From Pseudovirgaria hyperparasitica (taxonomy: Eukaryota; Ascomycota; Dothideomycetes; Acrospermales; Acrospermaceae), in contig NW_022985564.1 in the NCBI RefSeq assembly GCF_010093815.1, positions 354,590 through 418,589 on the forward strand: a stretch of 64,000 nt of DNA. Reading direction: 5' to 3'. How positions within the stretch are numbered: position 1 is the stretch's first letter; every line of letters starts with the position of its first letter. The notes beneath the pieces were generated by a model that ran no database searches, was not told the DNA's origin, and worked only from the letters and a program-made list of their open reading frames with translations. Shown here in pieces: positions 11,170-21,923 of the stretch. The position numbers were made by a program, and so were the translations under genes.

Positions 11170-11729
11170 AGGAAGAGAGCGGACGGTTTCATTGGGGTTC
11201 ATGCGGCACGCCTTCCAGCAATTTCGATCATGGCATGGTGTAGGCTTGAAATCGGGCATGTTATATCGCCTGTATGAACAATTCAAAAAACTGAATTCAT
11301 CTTGGGCGTCTTCGGAAACGATATAGGACATGAATACTGAATTTCTCGCCATTGTTGCGCAAGGTCCCATCCGCTTCGTCTCACGTCCGATACACCAGTT
11401 ATCATTACCAGCAGGAGCCATAAAATTTGCACATTCCCTGGCCTTGTCCTTGCTTGTACCATATCCTCGCGCGCGGGCGGCGCAGTGAGCAGGGTGTAGC
11501 TTTGAATTGTTGTACCTCTTAGGTTCCGCCTGCACTCCTGTGTTTGAAGTTTCCCACCACAATTTCTATCCTCACAATGAGTATCAAAATACGAACGACA
11601 GGAAAGTTAACAGAGATCAGAACAAACCAAGCGTGATGGCATCTAAATCCTATACATCTAACTCATGACGGGAACTACATACACCTCGAAGCCTCAAGTC
11701 ATCCTCACATGAACCCAACAACCTAAACC
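11170..11729. other. Convergent intergenic region
   Basis: This lies between the RPL9 stop (+) and the stop of the glutathionyl-hydroquinone reductase (-). It contains 3' untranslated sequence only, as far as I can see. Confidence 0.55.
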
Positions 11730-13158
11730 TCAGGACCCCTTCACAGCCGCCACCTCCTCCCCCTTGGGCAGTATATCCGGCACGGGCCCCACGGGCGTAA
11801 TCCCAAACTGATTAATCTGCTTATGGCTCTTCGTATAATGCTTCTTGATATGCTCAAACTGCGTCGTCTCACCAAACGCCGGCTCATCCCAGTACAAGCG
11901 CCGAAGCCAGGCATGCAGCGCCGGATACCCATTCCTAATATCCCGCAAATTACACTTGAAATGCTGCACATACACCACGTCAAACCGCACAATCGTCGTA
12001 TACAGCCGGATATCCGCCTCCGTGATCGCAGCCCCAAAATAAAACGGCCCCTCCGTCCCAGCAAGATGCCCCTCCGCCCGATCCAGCGCCTCAAACAGCG
12101 CCCTCACAGCCTTCTCATACGCCTCCTGCGTCGTGGCAAACCCGCTCTTATACACCCCGTTATTAATCCCGTCGTACGTCCACTCATTCGTAGCGTCGAT
12201 CTCGGCGCGCAGCGCGGCAGGGTACGGGTCTACGGCGGCGTATTCCGCGGGCAGCAGGTCGTCGAAGGCGTGGTAGAGCATGCGGATGATTTCGCTGGAT
12301 TCGTTGTTGACGATGCGGTTTGTGCGCGTGTCGTAGAGGGTGGGCACGGTGTAGCGGCCTGTGTAGTCGGGTTGTTCGGCGTGGTAGATGTCGCGGAGGT
12401 GGGTGTAGGAGGCGGGGTGGTGCGGGTCTGGGAGGGTGTTTTCGCCGGGGAGGGACTCGGTGGTTGTGGCGAAGCGCCAGCCTGTGTTTTGGGGGTGGGT
12501 TAGGGGGGTTGTGGGTTTTGGGATGGTTGTTGTTTGGGGGAGGGAGAGGGCACCTTTCTCGAGCATTTCCCAGTGTACGGATGTGAAGCCGATGTAGTCC
12601 TCCAGACCCTTTAGTTTGCGCGTGATGAGCACGCGGTGCGCTTGGAGATGTCAGTCAGTTGGTCAGTCAGTCAGTCAAACAACCAGTCAGGGATAGACCA
12701 ATTCACCCCTCCCGTTTCTCTCAATAGTCAAATCCAAGGGAGCCATAGACGAAACATTACATACCCCACGGACAAGCATAGCTGACATAAACATGATACC
12801 GCCCCTTCTCAGGCGGAAACTCCGCGCCTGGCTTGTTCTCGATGAAGTTCCGGAACGAAGAAGTCTGTCGCTTGAATTCGCCGCTCTTGTCGCCTGGCTT
12901 GACCCAGTTCAGGATACTGTTGTTGTTGCTGTTGTCGGTGCTCTGTGGTTTGTGTTAGTTGGAGGGTTGGCAGGATGATGTTTGTGTGTATACGTGTGTG
13001 TATACATATATATGTGTGTGTGTGAGAGACATGACATAATGCTACCTGATGCCACTTAAGAGGGAATCCATGACTTGATTGTAAGAAAAGAAAAAGATTT
13101 TTACAATGAGAATATATACAGTACAAACAGAAAGAAAGTATCAGAAACATACCGCCAT
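11730..13158 (-). CDS. ECM4: S-glutathionyl-hydroquinone reductase (ECM4/Gto, Xi-class GST)
   Basis: The enzyme reduces glutathionyl-(hydro)quinones, using an active-site Cys and GSH; it serves quinone and redox metabolism in cytosol or organelles. Three exons: 13158-13153 (ATGGCG only), 12942-12765 and 12640-11730, 1095 bases in all, 364 residues. The joined N-terminus is MASTDNSNNNSILNWVKPGD, followed by the family signature FPPEKGRYHVYVSYACPWAH, with catalytic Cys59 in CPW. The C-terminal GST helical domain includes NNESSEIIRMLYHAFDD, EADIRLYTTIVRFD and the LRRLYW helix. The first exon of six bases is inferred from a matching donor, frame and the standard family N-terminus; a different upstream start cannot be excluded. 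Intron 1 carries a GT/TA microsatellite and intron 2 a TCAG repeat. Confidence 0.92.
12651..12677. repeat. TCAG tetranucleotide repeat in an intron
   Basis: Imperfect tandem TCAG units lie in the second intron of the glutathionyl-hydroquinone reductase gene, next to the 3' splice site used by the last exon. Confidence 0.8.
12982..13025. repeat. GT/TA microsatellite in an intron
   Basis: An alternating GTGTGT / TATATA tract with interruptions, inside the long first intron of the glutathionyl-hydroquinone reductase gene. It is likely polymorphic in length. Confidence 0.85.
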
Positions 13159-14022
13159 CCTAATCGACCGTACAATCAATCCTCTATTCAATGTCAAAGT
13201 ATTTCTTCGGGACAGAGTCGCGCAGAGACGAATCGACGATACACGAAACGGTGTTGGTGTTAGGAGCATATATAGAAAACCTTGGTGCTGAAAGGAACAA
13301 AACCAGTTTGCTTAATATATATATACTTGGTGATGTGTAGTGGGCGCAAGGAAGCTCTACCTAGGTCCTCATGTGTATGGTATGGTATGTACCCCTCCTT
13401 TTGGTGCTTCTGCTAAACCACGAACGAACGGACGGTACGGGACACCTCGAGTGGGTCAAATGCGTCACTCTGTTCTCAGGCCTAAAGAAGGGGCTGATTA
13501 AGGATTCTTGTGGAGGCTGACATGAGCATGACAGAGCACAACAGAGCACAATACCAGTCTAGTGCCAAGTATGGGTTGCATGCAGAACTAGCGCTGTGCG
13601 GACTCTGCAGATCCATGGAAGCACCAGGTGGCAGGGTTTATTTACTCAGGTTGATACTGTTCCAACAACCCATTCATGCATCTAGAATAATTTCATTGCT
13701 AGTGTTTCTTCTATATGTGTGATTTCGGCCGTCTCCCTGCACGGGGGGTTCGTCACGGTGCAAGGGAGTGATATGAAAAACCCCTATGTGAGCTCGGATG
13801 CTGGGTATGTAAAACAGGTAAATTCCAAAACGCCCGCTCAAACGCAGTAAGTAGTAAAAACAAGACTGATCGACGCAAACGGGCTCCATTACAACGAAGC
13901 CTTCGTAGATCTATTTGACCCTGCTCTCTATATTCCCTCTTGCATGTCATAGGAAAGCGGCCGTTAGCTTGAAGATAGGAAAGACTGGTATCACGACTTA
14001 AGGAAAGAAAGACGAGGTGAAT
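13159..14022. other. Intergenic region upstream of ECM4-like gene
   Basis: This lies between the reductase start (-) and the LST4 stop (-). No gene or element was recognised; short ORFs look random. Confidence 0.5.
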
Positions 14023-17000
14023 TCATTCCACCTCGGTCAGCCAACGCTTTATACCTTCCCGTAAGGTTGATTCTGCGCTGCGGCTCCTGCGCTCGGTGGC
14101 AAGATTATTCGCAGTCCGTTCCTCTTGTACGCTCTTGACGATTTGCTCCAAAGCTCCGAAGACGAGATCCCTGCATTCGGTGCGAGGGATTTCCACCACA
14201 GGCGGCGTGGGGACATCTGTTGCACCTTTGCGCCCACGCACTGAGCCGGATCGTGATGACGGTTGTGATTGTGCGCGGGACGAAGCTCCACTATGAGCAA
14301 GAACACGCTCAATAGCATCAGCCAGAGTGTCGTCAATGTCCATGACAGACTCCTCCGTAAATTTCTCTTCTAGATGCAATTCCGACATGGGTACGGGAGG
14401 AGGTGTCTGACTGATTTGGTAAGGGTCTGTGAACGGCAAACGAGGTGGAGCCATGGCGAACGGCGTTGGAGTGATAGCTGGCTGGCTGGGGATTGGGACA
14501 AGTCGGACGAGGCGTCGCAGTCGAAGACGCTTCACGGTAAAGCTGCGCGCATCTGCAATCAGAGCGCTGCAAACATCCACCCACTTCTCCGTAGGACCAG
14601 ACTCCAGATTCGGGGTAATCGCTGCCATCACTGGTGTAGGCTCCGCGCTCATTGCCTTGCGAATATCTTGCTCCAGATTGGCGTATGGGCTAACGCCTTG
14701 TAGTTCGAAATCTGCATGAAACTTTCCTAGCCAGCCTGCCACGTTGATGGGTTGTTCATAATCACCATGGCAAAATGAACCATGCGACGAATGAACACTC
14801 GAACCTCCGAATGATCCTGGATTAAGACTCGGTATAGATGGGGACCGCACTGGAGACCCACTAAAACCAGGAAGTGGAATGTCTACATCAATCACTCCAT
14901 CGTTCTCGTTTATAGATAGCTTCAATGGTTCATAGACAGACTTATTTCGGTGAGGAATGTCCCTGGCTCCAGAGCTGGGAATACCACTGATAGTGACGGC
15001 TTCTTCACTAGCTTGATCGTCAACGGCTTCCTCGTTCGTCTCATTGTCGTAATCAGTCCCGCTGAGCTGGTTAACTTGATCTGCTTCGAGAACCATCATT
15101 TCGAGCTTGTTCAAGGTACGTCCATCTGGTGGACTTCTGTATGGCTGTCCACAAATACCAAGTCCTTCATCTGTGGACTGGAGAATGTCACTCGTGTCGT
15201 TTGATGAGGATCTTCTGCCACCGTTCCAGAAGCTCATGATAGACGACCATTTGCTCCCGGAAGACTGTGTATCGAGATTTGGATGTCTTTCATGGTGGCT
15301 GGTGCGTCTGAGGTTGTGCATGAGATTTGAGGACGCTATACTCTCGCAGCTAGTAGAATCTACATCATTCATCAGACCCGAGGAATTTGTGCGCTGCATT
15401 GCGAAATGGGGAACAGGTCTGGGCGCATCCGGAGCGGCGGTCGGTGTGATGGTTGCGCTACTCTTCCCACCAGTTGGACTTTCAGACAACGGTGGAAAGG
15501 CAAGCGTGCTAGTTTGAACCGATATGGTCGAACGTGCTTCAGACGGTCGCCGCGAATGACCTCTCAAATATTCGGCATCGAAAGGGATCGACTCGCTTCT
15601 ATCGTCGCTTGTGCCACTAGAAGGCTGCGCAACGTTCCTGTGTGTAGCCACGTGCCTTGAATGTGTCTGACTTGGGCGACCCCTTCGATTGATAGTCCTG
15701 CGAAGCGATTTCTGACGTGCCAGTGCCATCTGATGAGGGGGAGATTGAGAGTAACCCCGCACTGAAGCAGACGTACTAGGTCTGATGGGTGATGCGCCAT
15801 CATACGACGGAGCGTGGCCAGAGGCAGGCAGAAAGGCAGAAAGTAAGAAGATCAAGCGACGGGCGGCCATCTTATCCGGACCCACAATAACGGTGCGATT
15901 GGATATGGTCAAATCCTCTCCAGCACTAGACTTTTGCTGCTGGATGTGCAGTCTCCTATACCTTTTCGGACCTATAACATTGAGCCACTCGGTGTGGTGG
16001 CCCAAGAAAGCAGTGAGAAGAGTAAAGAAGAAGAAATTTTCCTCTTTACCACCTGCCCACTTACCCAACCATCTTGCTTCATCTCGCCAGATGCCCCAAC
16101 GGGATTGGCCAAGTGACACGCGGGGTATTTTCATTCCACGTACTACCCGCTCTCCAGCGGCGCGAACAGCGGCCTGAATATGCTGATCTGCTGCCAATGC
16201 ATATGGCTGAAGTCTCAAGCTACGACGTGGAGCGACCTGAGACAAGGGCTCTCGACCTACAGCCCGCTGCATCCTAGGAGCCTGTGACGTCTTGACAGTA
16301 GACGCGTCAGTGGCTTTGAACTGGGCAAGAACCCTCTCCTGGACGATGAACTGAAGACTCGTAAGGGTCCTGATAAGGACATCCCAGTGTTGCCCAACAA
16401 TCTCGACGCGATCATCTACATCGCTGCTGAAGGACGCAGAGAGTAACGAATCGACTCCAAAGCTTGAGTCTACCCAGGACCAGCCACCTCGTTGGTCGGA
16501 GTCCACGGACGAACCAAGCGACTCGTGTCCCGGAAATGAACCAACGTTGCTAGAGGCTTTGGGCGGCTTTGGTGCAATCGGTAACTGCATGATGATCGAA
16601 ACGCCATACATGGGTAACTTTGGTGCTCTCGAACGCCGAAAATAACCTCCTGGTGTAGATGCTCCAGTACCAGTGGATGAGGAGAAGGGAAATGCGTTGC
16701 CTTGCGAAGTAGAGTTTTGAGGAGTCGGAGTACTGACGTTTGTGCTGTCGCCAGCTTCGACTTCGTCAGGCAGAGAAACAGAGAAGATCCGGCTGACCAT
16801 GACAGTTCGTCGACGCTCTTTAGATGACTGGTCAGGCGAGGCAGATAAGCGAGGGTTCATCATGTCTGGAGGTGGATTCGCAGGGGTGTACGAAGTCGCT
16901 AGGTTGCTTCTCTTACGAGCCTCTCCCTTTGGCAAGGACCCTTGACCTTCAGATGCGTAGGATGCTATGCTTTGATCTATCGCACGCGGTTCAAGTGGGA

Positions 17001-17646
17001 TAATATGAAGCTTATTACCAGTGCCTTTATAGCCCATGGAGATATTGCCAAACATGCAGTCTAGACAGGTGCTCTGGATATTGGCATCAGCCTCGGATTG
17101 TCGGCGGTTGAGGGAGGTTAAGTGATCGATATTAGGCATGGACGAAATGGACGATGCTCTAGAGGGTATACGCTGGAAAGCACTACTGGCTGGGGAGCGA
17201 GAGGTCGAAGTATCCGAGACCAAGGATGAGCGTCGTGCATGGCCCTGTACAGTGGCTGGAGGGGTTGCAGCATTCTTGCTGTTGTATACAGAGTACGGAC
17301 GAGCTGAGCGGCCGCTGAACGTCTTTGAAGAATCGGCGCGTGGGAATGACTGCTTCGAATCGAACAGCGCACACCTTGGAGTCGAACCAGCTTCATCTTG
17401 AGCAATTATGATTCGTATGTCCCTTGAATGCTCCAAATCAATCTCGCCTTGTATTCCATCATACCCAGGACCAGGACTTTGGGGGCTCGAGGCTTCGAAG
17501 GCGGAGGATATGGCGTTCGGGAAATGGGTTGCTTCAGGGAAGAGGAGGGCTTTGGTATGAGCATCTTCAGTGGTCGACTCGTAGGAGGTGGTTTGCCGCG
17601 GGTGGGACCGCGTGAGGCCTTGAAGATTCAAGAGGTTGCTGAGCAT
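14023..17646 (-). CDS. LST4: Folliculin-interacting protein homologue (Lst4), DENN-type
   Basis: A single-exon 1207-residue protein. Lst4 pairs with Lst7 (folliculin) as a GTPase-activating complex for Rag-type GTPases at the vacuole, signalling amino-acid state to TORC1. Seen: an N-terminal FNIP block with DIRIIIAQDEAGSTPRCALF (residues about 75-95), GYKGTGNKLHIIPLEPR (about 205-221) and VSRIFSVSLPDE before LPMYGVSIIMQLPI; a middle block with WDVLIRTLTSLQFIVQERVL; then ENFFFFTLLTAFLGHHTEWL and ARRLIFLLSAFLPASG. The C-terminal block ends with REGIKRWL. Long Ser-rich, probably disordered insertions separate the blocks, as usual in fungal Lst4. The ATG at 17646 is the first in the frame; the sequence upstream is leader-like. 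Confidence 0.86.
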   Translation of the reverse strand: MLSNLLNLQGLTRSHPRQTTSYESTTEDAHTKALLFPEATHFPNAISSAFEASSPQSPGPGYDGIQGEIDLEHSRDIRIIIAQDEAGSTPRCALFDSKQSFPRADSSKTFSGRSARPYSVYNSKNAATPPATVQGHARRSSLVSDTSTSRSPASSAFQRIPSRASSISSMPNIDHLTSLNRRQSEADANIQSTCLDCMFGNISMGYKGTGNKLHIIPLEPRAIDQSIASYASEGQGSLPKGEARKRSNLATSYTPANPPPDMMNPRLSASPDQSSKERRRTVMVSRIFSVSLPDEVEAGDSTNVSTPTPQNSTSQGNAFPFSSSTGTGASTPGGYFRRSRAPKLPMYGVSIIMQLPIAPKPPKASSNVGSFPGHESLGSSVDSDQRGGWSWVDSSFGVDSLLSASFSSDVDDRVEIVGQHWDVLIRTLTSLQFIVQERVLAQFKATDASTVKTSQAPRMQRAVGREPLSQVAPRRSLRLQPYALAADQHIQAAVRAAGERVVRGMKIPRVSLGQSRWGIWRDEARWLGKWAGGKEENFFFFTLLTAFLGHHTEWLNVIGPKRYRRLHIQQQKSSAGEDLTISNRTVIVGPDKMAARRLIFLLSAFLPASGHAPSYDGASPIRPSTSASVRGYSQSPPHQMALARQKSLRRTINRRGRPSQTHSRHVATHRNVAQPSSGTSDDRSESIPFDAEYLRGHSRRPSEARSTISVQTSTLAFPPLSESPTGGKSSATITPTAAPDAPRPVPHFAMQRTNSSGLMNDVDSTSCESIASSNLMHNLRRTSHHERHPNLDTQSSGSKWSSIMSFWNGGRRSSSNDTSDILQSTDEGLGICGQPYRSPPDGRTLNKLEMMVLEADQVNQLSGTDYDNETNEEAVDDQASEEAVTISGIPSSGARDIPHRNKSVYEPLKLSINENDGVIDVDIPLPGFSGSPVRSPSIPSLNPGSFGGSSVHSSHGSFCHGDYEQPINVAGWLGKFHADFELQGVSPYANLEQDIRKAMSAEPTPVMAAITPNLESGPTEKWVDVCSALIADARSFTVKRLRLRRLVRLVPIPSQPAITPTPFAMAPPRLPFTDPYQISQTPPPVPMSELHLEEKFTEESVMDIDDTLADAIERVLAHSGASSRAQSQPSSRSGSVRGRKGATDVPTPPVVEIPRTECRDLVFGALEQIVKSVQEERTANNLATERRSRSAESTLREGIKRWLTEVE

Positions 17647-20161
17647 ACTTGTAGCAGGCAGACAGTTCGCGCCATAGATGAAGGCAAAGGAAAAGGCGTT
17701 ATACGTGCATCAAGAGCTACGTGGATTTCGCGAGTCGAGTGCAGAACCAGGCCCATTGCCAGCGTGACCGCAGAAGGGTTTCGAGTGAGGCGGATGGTGG
17801 AGTGTGTGTTTTTGTGTGTATGCGTAGGTGAATTGCGTAGGTGAATTACAACAGCTGCTGTCGAATAAGGGCGGAGGCGTGCCACGACCGGCGTGTCGTC
17901 GTCGTTGTTTGCGACAGCCCCTCAAGACTCGCGAACGAGATCTATGAGGGTATATCGAGATGTAGAGGGGAGAAGGATGTAGGGTGTCGAGAAATTGTGG
18001 GAGAAGTGGTCGCGAGAGCGTGCTCACTCAACAGTCGGACATGAGCAATTGACGGGCGCCGGCGTTCTGGGGAAGCGGGTATAGCAGATAGCAGCAATAG
18101 CGTTGGCCGTTCGTTCGTTTCGTTTGCAGCGCAGGAGAATAGCGGTGAAGTGAGATTGAAGCGTGATCCCTGCTCCCTGCTCCCTATTCCCTGCTTGTGC
18201 CCCCCTCCCGAGTCCCAATTCAGCCATCCCGGTCCGAAGGATTGACGGTGACTGTGTACTGACGTCAACGCAGCGTGCTCAGGACTGCCGGGGTCCATGG
18301 CGCTCGCGCGCTCCTTCCTTAGGCTCCGATGCTGCCGAGTGGGGGCGGCCGGGGTAACACCTGCCTACCCTGGACATCATAACACTAATCACCTTTAGAT
18401 ATACATTCATAGGACTATTTACCTTTGGCTATAATTACATAGCACTCACTGGCTGCCCCCTCGCCCTCTTCCGAACAGCCCTCGATGTTTCATCATACAC
18501 ACACATACACACGCAGATGGACACCATGGATACCCGAAAGACACATCAAAGCTGTCGTACACTTCTCTCACGGCCTGCAGGGGTTGGCGATGGCTAATCT
18601 GACAACACCTCGAGGAGTAGCAATCACTGGTTTGGATGAATCAGTCCTCCCACTTTGGAAGACATGCCGCTGTCAGTCTCACTCTGTCAACAATATAGTA
18701 GACATCCTGGTCTGTATCCGAACACGAGCGCACGACTCACTGAGATATCTGTCCACGTTGCCCGCGCTCTGCACATCCGCTCACCCGCCGCCCAAGGTAT
18801 GGTATCAACATGACTAGGTGGTCTTATGGTACTACAGCCCGATCAGCCTCCTGGAATATGCCAGAGCTCGTGTCATCTAAGACCGAAAACCGTACATAGT
18901 ACTCGATACACTCTATTGAGCAACTGTGCCCATCTATCGTCATCTTTGTACAACAAGGCTCACGACTAAAAGCTACACAGACATATCGTGACGACCTCGT
19001 GTCAGCGACATCGTACGACGAGAGGCTCAGCTGCCGGACAGCTTTTGACTTCACTTCGGTCTGCTGCCCGTGGTATGCTTCCAGCGAGCAAGGCGATCCC
19101 GGAGGCGGGTCCGCAACCGCTAGAAGTACTGTATCCTGGCTTGTCTACACGGAATAGAGTTGAAAGATGCATGGATTCCCTGATGATGGTCATCGACTCC
19201 ATTACGCGCAATCTTCAAGTTATTATATCTGCGGAGTCCGTATGGAATATCCATCAAACTCTATTCGAAGCAAGCCATGTCTCCATCCAGGCTTACATAC
19301 GTCCCGTCCCATTCCTCTCTTCTTCCATCTGCTTTGGCTTCATTTCACGTGATACGTTCATGGTAAGAGCAAGAGCATAGTCGCTAAATTTGAGACTGAC
19401 ATCAAGTCTACCCATGTCTGCCAGAAAACGCTTATCATGGCCGAAGACTGAGATCACAGTATAATTAGACATTTCTCTAAGCCACATCTTCTTCGCTCAC
19501 CACGAACTCTTATACCACGAATTTGGAACGACTCGGTTACATCAGCGCTCTGTCGCTGCAATGTAACAACAACCCCACACACGTACCATGCAACCGCAAA
19601 GGCCCGATACACTCCAACAAGAGAGTAATGTCCTCTGTCAGAAATCCTGACGCCCTTCGACGCGACGTCAGCCGCCAGATATTAACGCGCAAGCTATCAA
19701 AATTTAACACACGGGCAAATCAACATCTTGGGCGATCACATCTCACATCGTCACAAATTCCATCCACGAAGGATGGCGGACTTACCTCGTTCGCTCTCGG
19801 TATGTTCAGGATCCATGTCGGTTCGAGAGAACCAGCCCTATTGAGGCGACGATCACCGAACTGCGGCCAACTGCCGCGGCTTTTGGACAGACTTAGTACC
19901 AAAGTGGCAAGGTGTTGATGCATCACACCACAAACTCTCCTACCGTCTCAAGCCGCTATGTCTAATTTGGAGTGGACGGTACAATTCCCTTAACATAGAG
20001 AGTGCTTGGCCAGATAACATGTAGCATGGTCAGCACCATATTGTTTGGCCCGTGGTGCCACATATCGCACTACTTGACCCCAGAATCCCCGCTCGTTACT
20101 GTGCGCGCTTGGTGGACATCGACGCCGTCTTCATTCTGTCCGAGTGCAAGATCAATGCGAG
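17647..20161. other. Divergent intergenic region (LST4 / CFEM gene)
   Basis: 2.5 kb between the LST4 start (-) and the CFEM gene start (+). It has CA/GT-rich patches near 17802-17822 and 18497-18514. ORFs such as 18988-19380 (+) show no recognisable domain, and no splice pattern yielding a known family was found. Confidence 0.5.
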
Positions 20162-21441
20162 ATGAAGTCCATCGTCATTCTCATCGCGACTATCGCAATA
20201 CTGGTCCAGGCCCAAGCGATCGGAGGGCCTGGAACGAACATTCCCGGATGCGTTGTAATTCTCAACTTCTTCTACGTCCTCTCCATCTAGCTGACCACGA
20301 TAGGATTATTGTATCAGGCCAGAGATCGGGGACGCTGGTTGCTCGGACGCTCTCTGTTCATGCCGGCACGAAGACGCGATCCTCTCGTCATCTGATAGCT
20401 GCCTGACCAAGCATTGCGCAAATTCGACTGAGAAAGCTGGTGAGTCGCCCTGATGTTCTTCAAACAACAGCAACAATTACCTCGAAAACACATGAGCCGT
20501 ACAGTTCTAACGCAACGGTAGATGTCATTACTCTCGTCCGGGCGTTTTGTTCAGCACTCTTAGCGAACAGTACCTCGTCCGAAAGTCCGACCTCCAGTCC
20601 GACCTCAACTCCGACCAGCTCGCCAGCCGGATCATCGCCAGCCGCTAGCGATGCATCAGATACGGCCGCACCATTTGTCGACACAGGAGCATCCAGATCT
20701 GGTCTTTCCACTGGCGCAAAAGCAGCAATCGGAGTCGTCGTTCCTGTCGTTGTACTTGCTCTTCTCGGTCTCGCCGCATTTCTCTACCGCCGCCGACGCA
20801 AAGCCAAATCCGGCGTCACCACATCGGAATACGACGAGAAAGGCATGGCTACAAGATACGCAAAACACAACCCGTATGATCCGCCCGCGTTTGTAGAGCT
20901 CGCAGGACAGCCTGTCTCAGCATCTAAAGGCAAGGCTGAGGCACCAGGAGAAGATCTCATGAGGAGTGAACTGCCCGGCAGCGAGCCTGGTCAAAAACCA
21001 TCTTACACAATTGCCACATCTGGCTCACCAGAACAATATACGATACCTGTTATGACTACCGCCGGCGCAGTAGGTCCAACAGCTCCACAGCACTCATCCG
21101 TCTTGTCTAAGCACAGGAGCGGGGACAGCATACCCGTAGATGTCTCCGTGTCGACACACAAAGCGGACAGTGTAGTACCACAATCCCGTGCGTTCAGGGC
21201 AAATACCATAGATGAAGCCCAGGCAGCACATGTGATCCATGTGGGTCCTCAAACTACAGATCCTGCGCCGTCAGAAAGGACAGCCTCTGAGGTACCTGCG
21301 TCTGAATCCACCAAGAACCCTAATGTCTCCCCCCCAATATCTCCACCGGCATCTCCTCCTCTACCCAATTCTACAACGTCTCCGCCCCCACAAAGAGCAA
21401 AGTCATTGATCGTGCAGAAGCCTGGTTGGCAGGGCGAGTAG
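20162..21441 (+). CDS. CFEM-domain single-pass membrane protein
   Basis: A cell-surface protein of 382 residues in three exons: 20162-20254, 20304-20439 and 20522-21441. Exon 1 encodes a signal peptide (MKSIVILIATIAILVQAQA) and the first Cys in NIPGC. Exon 2 continues VDYCIRPEIGDAGCSDALCS, then DSCLTKHC; exon 3 adds the last Cys in LVRAFC. Together there are exactly eight cysteines in CFEM spacing, including the DALCSC core with its conserved Asp. A Ser/Thr/Pro-rich stalk follows (residues about 98-135), then a membrane helix (AAIGVVVPVVVLALLGLAAF) and a basic stop RRRRK, with a long disordered cytosolic tail. CFEM proteins bind haem or act as surface sensors or adhesins in fungi; which applies here is unknown. 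A membrane helix instead of a GPI signal suggests a sensor role. It converges on the pyridoxamine oxidase gene. Confidence 0.85.
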
Positions 21442-21923
21442 TGATGATACTGGGGTCGAACGTTGGAGCATCCGAAGGGCAAAATTGCTCAGGTGAGGGT
21501 TAATTACAAACGACGACTCCGAGGTCGTGATTTGATTGTTGTATTGTGAGAACTGGGGACTATGTTCGGCACATGGGAATTTGTCGTCCGACTATGAAGC
21601 TACGAAGTGATGAAAAACCATATAATGATACCTGGAGAGCTGCGAGCGTGGAGATCACATGATCATGCCGAGAGCTGGAGGTAAGTCTCAGAGAGGGAAG
21701 AGGCGTTTCCTTGATGGTAGGAGACCCTGGTGGCTTCGAAACTCTTGCATATGCAGCTGCAATCCGATGATGAATTGCATTATAGTAACACAACTCAGCA
21801 CGAGCCCTCTTGTAGAAATAGAAACAAGTGTGAATCGTGCAGAACACTCCATAGATTCAGCAAACCCATCTTACCATGTGCCCAAACCAGCACATATATC
21901 ATCTCTCCCCCCATTCTCCCCAC
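21442..21923. other. Convergent intergenic region
   Basis: 3' regions of the CFEM gene (+) and pyridoxamine-phosphate oxidase gene (-). Nothing else was seen. Confidence 0.55.

Noticed and set aside
11823-12503. A 226-codon plus-strand ORF
   Set aside because: It is antisense to the glutathionyl-hydroquinone reductase; its Leu/Arg/Pro-rich then Gly/Val-rich translation reflects codon bias of the real gene.
17366-17386. A B-box-like sequence (GGTTCGACTCC on the minus strand), as in tRNA genes
   Set aside because: It lies inside the coding frame of LST4 and no A box or acceptor stem pairs with it.
18988-19380. A 130-codon ORF in the LST4-CFEM gap as a gene
   Set aside because: It has no ATG-supported start context, no domain and no hydrophobic or repetitive pattern; it is likely chance.
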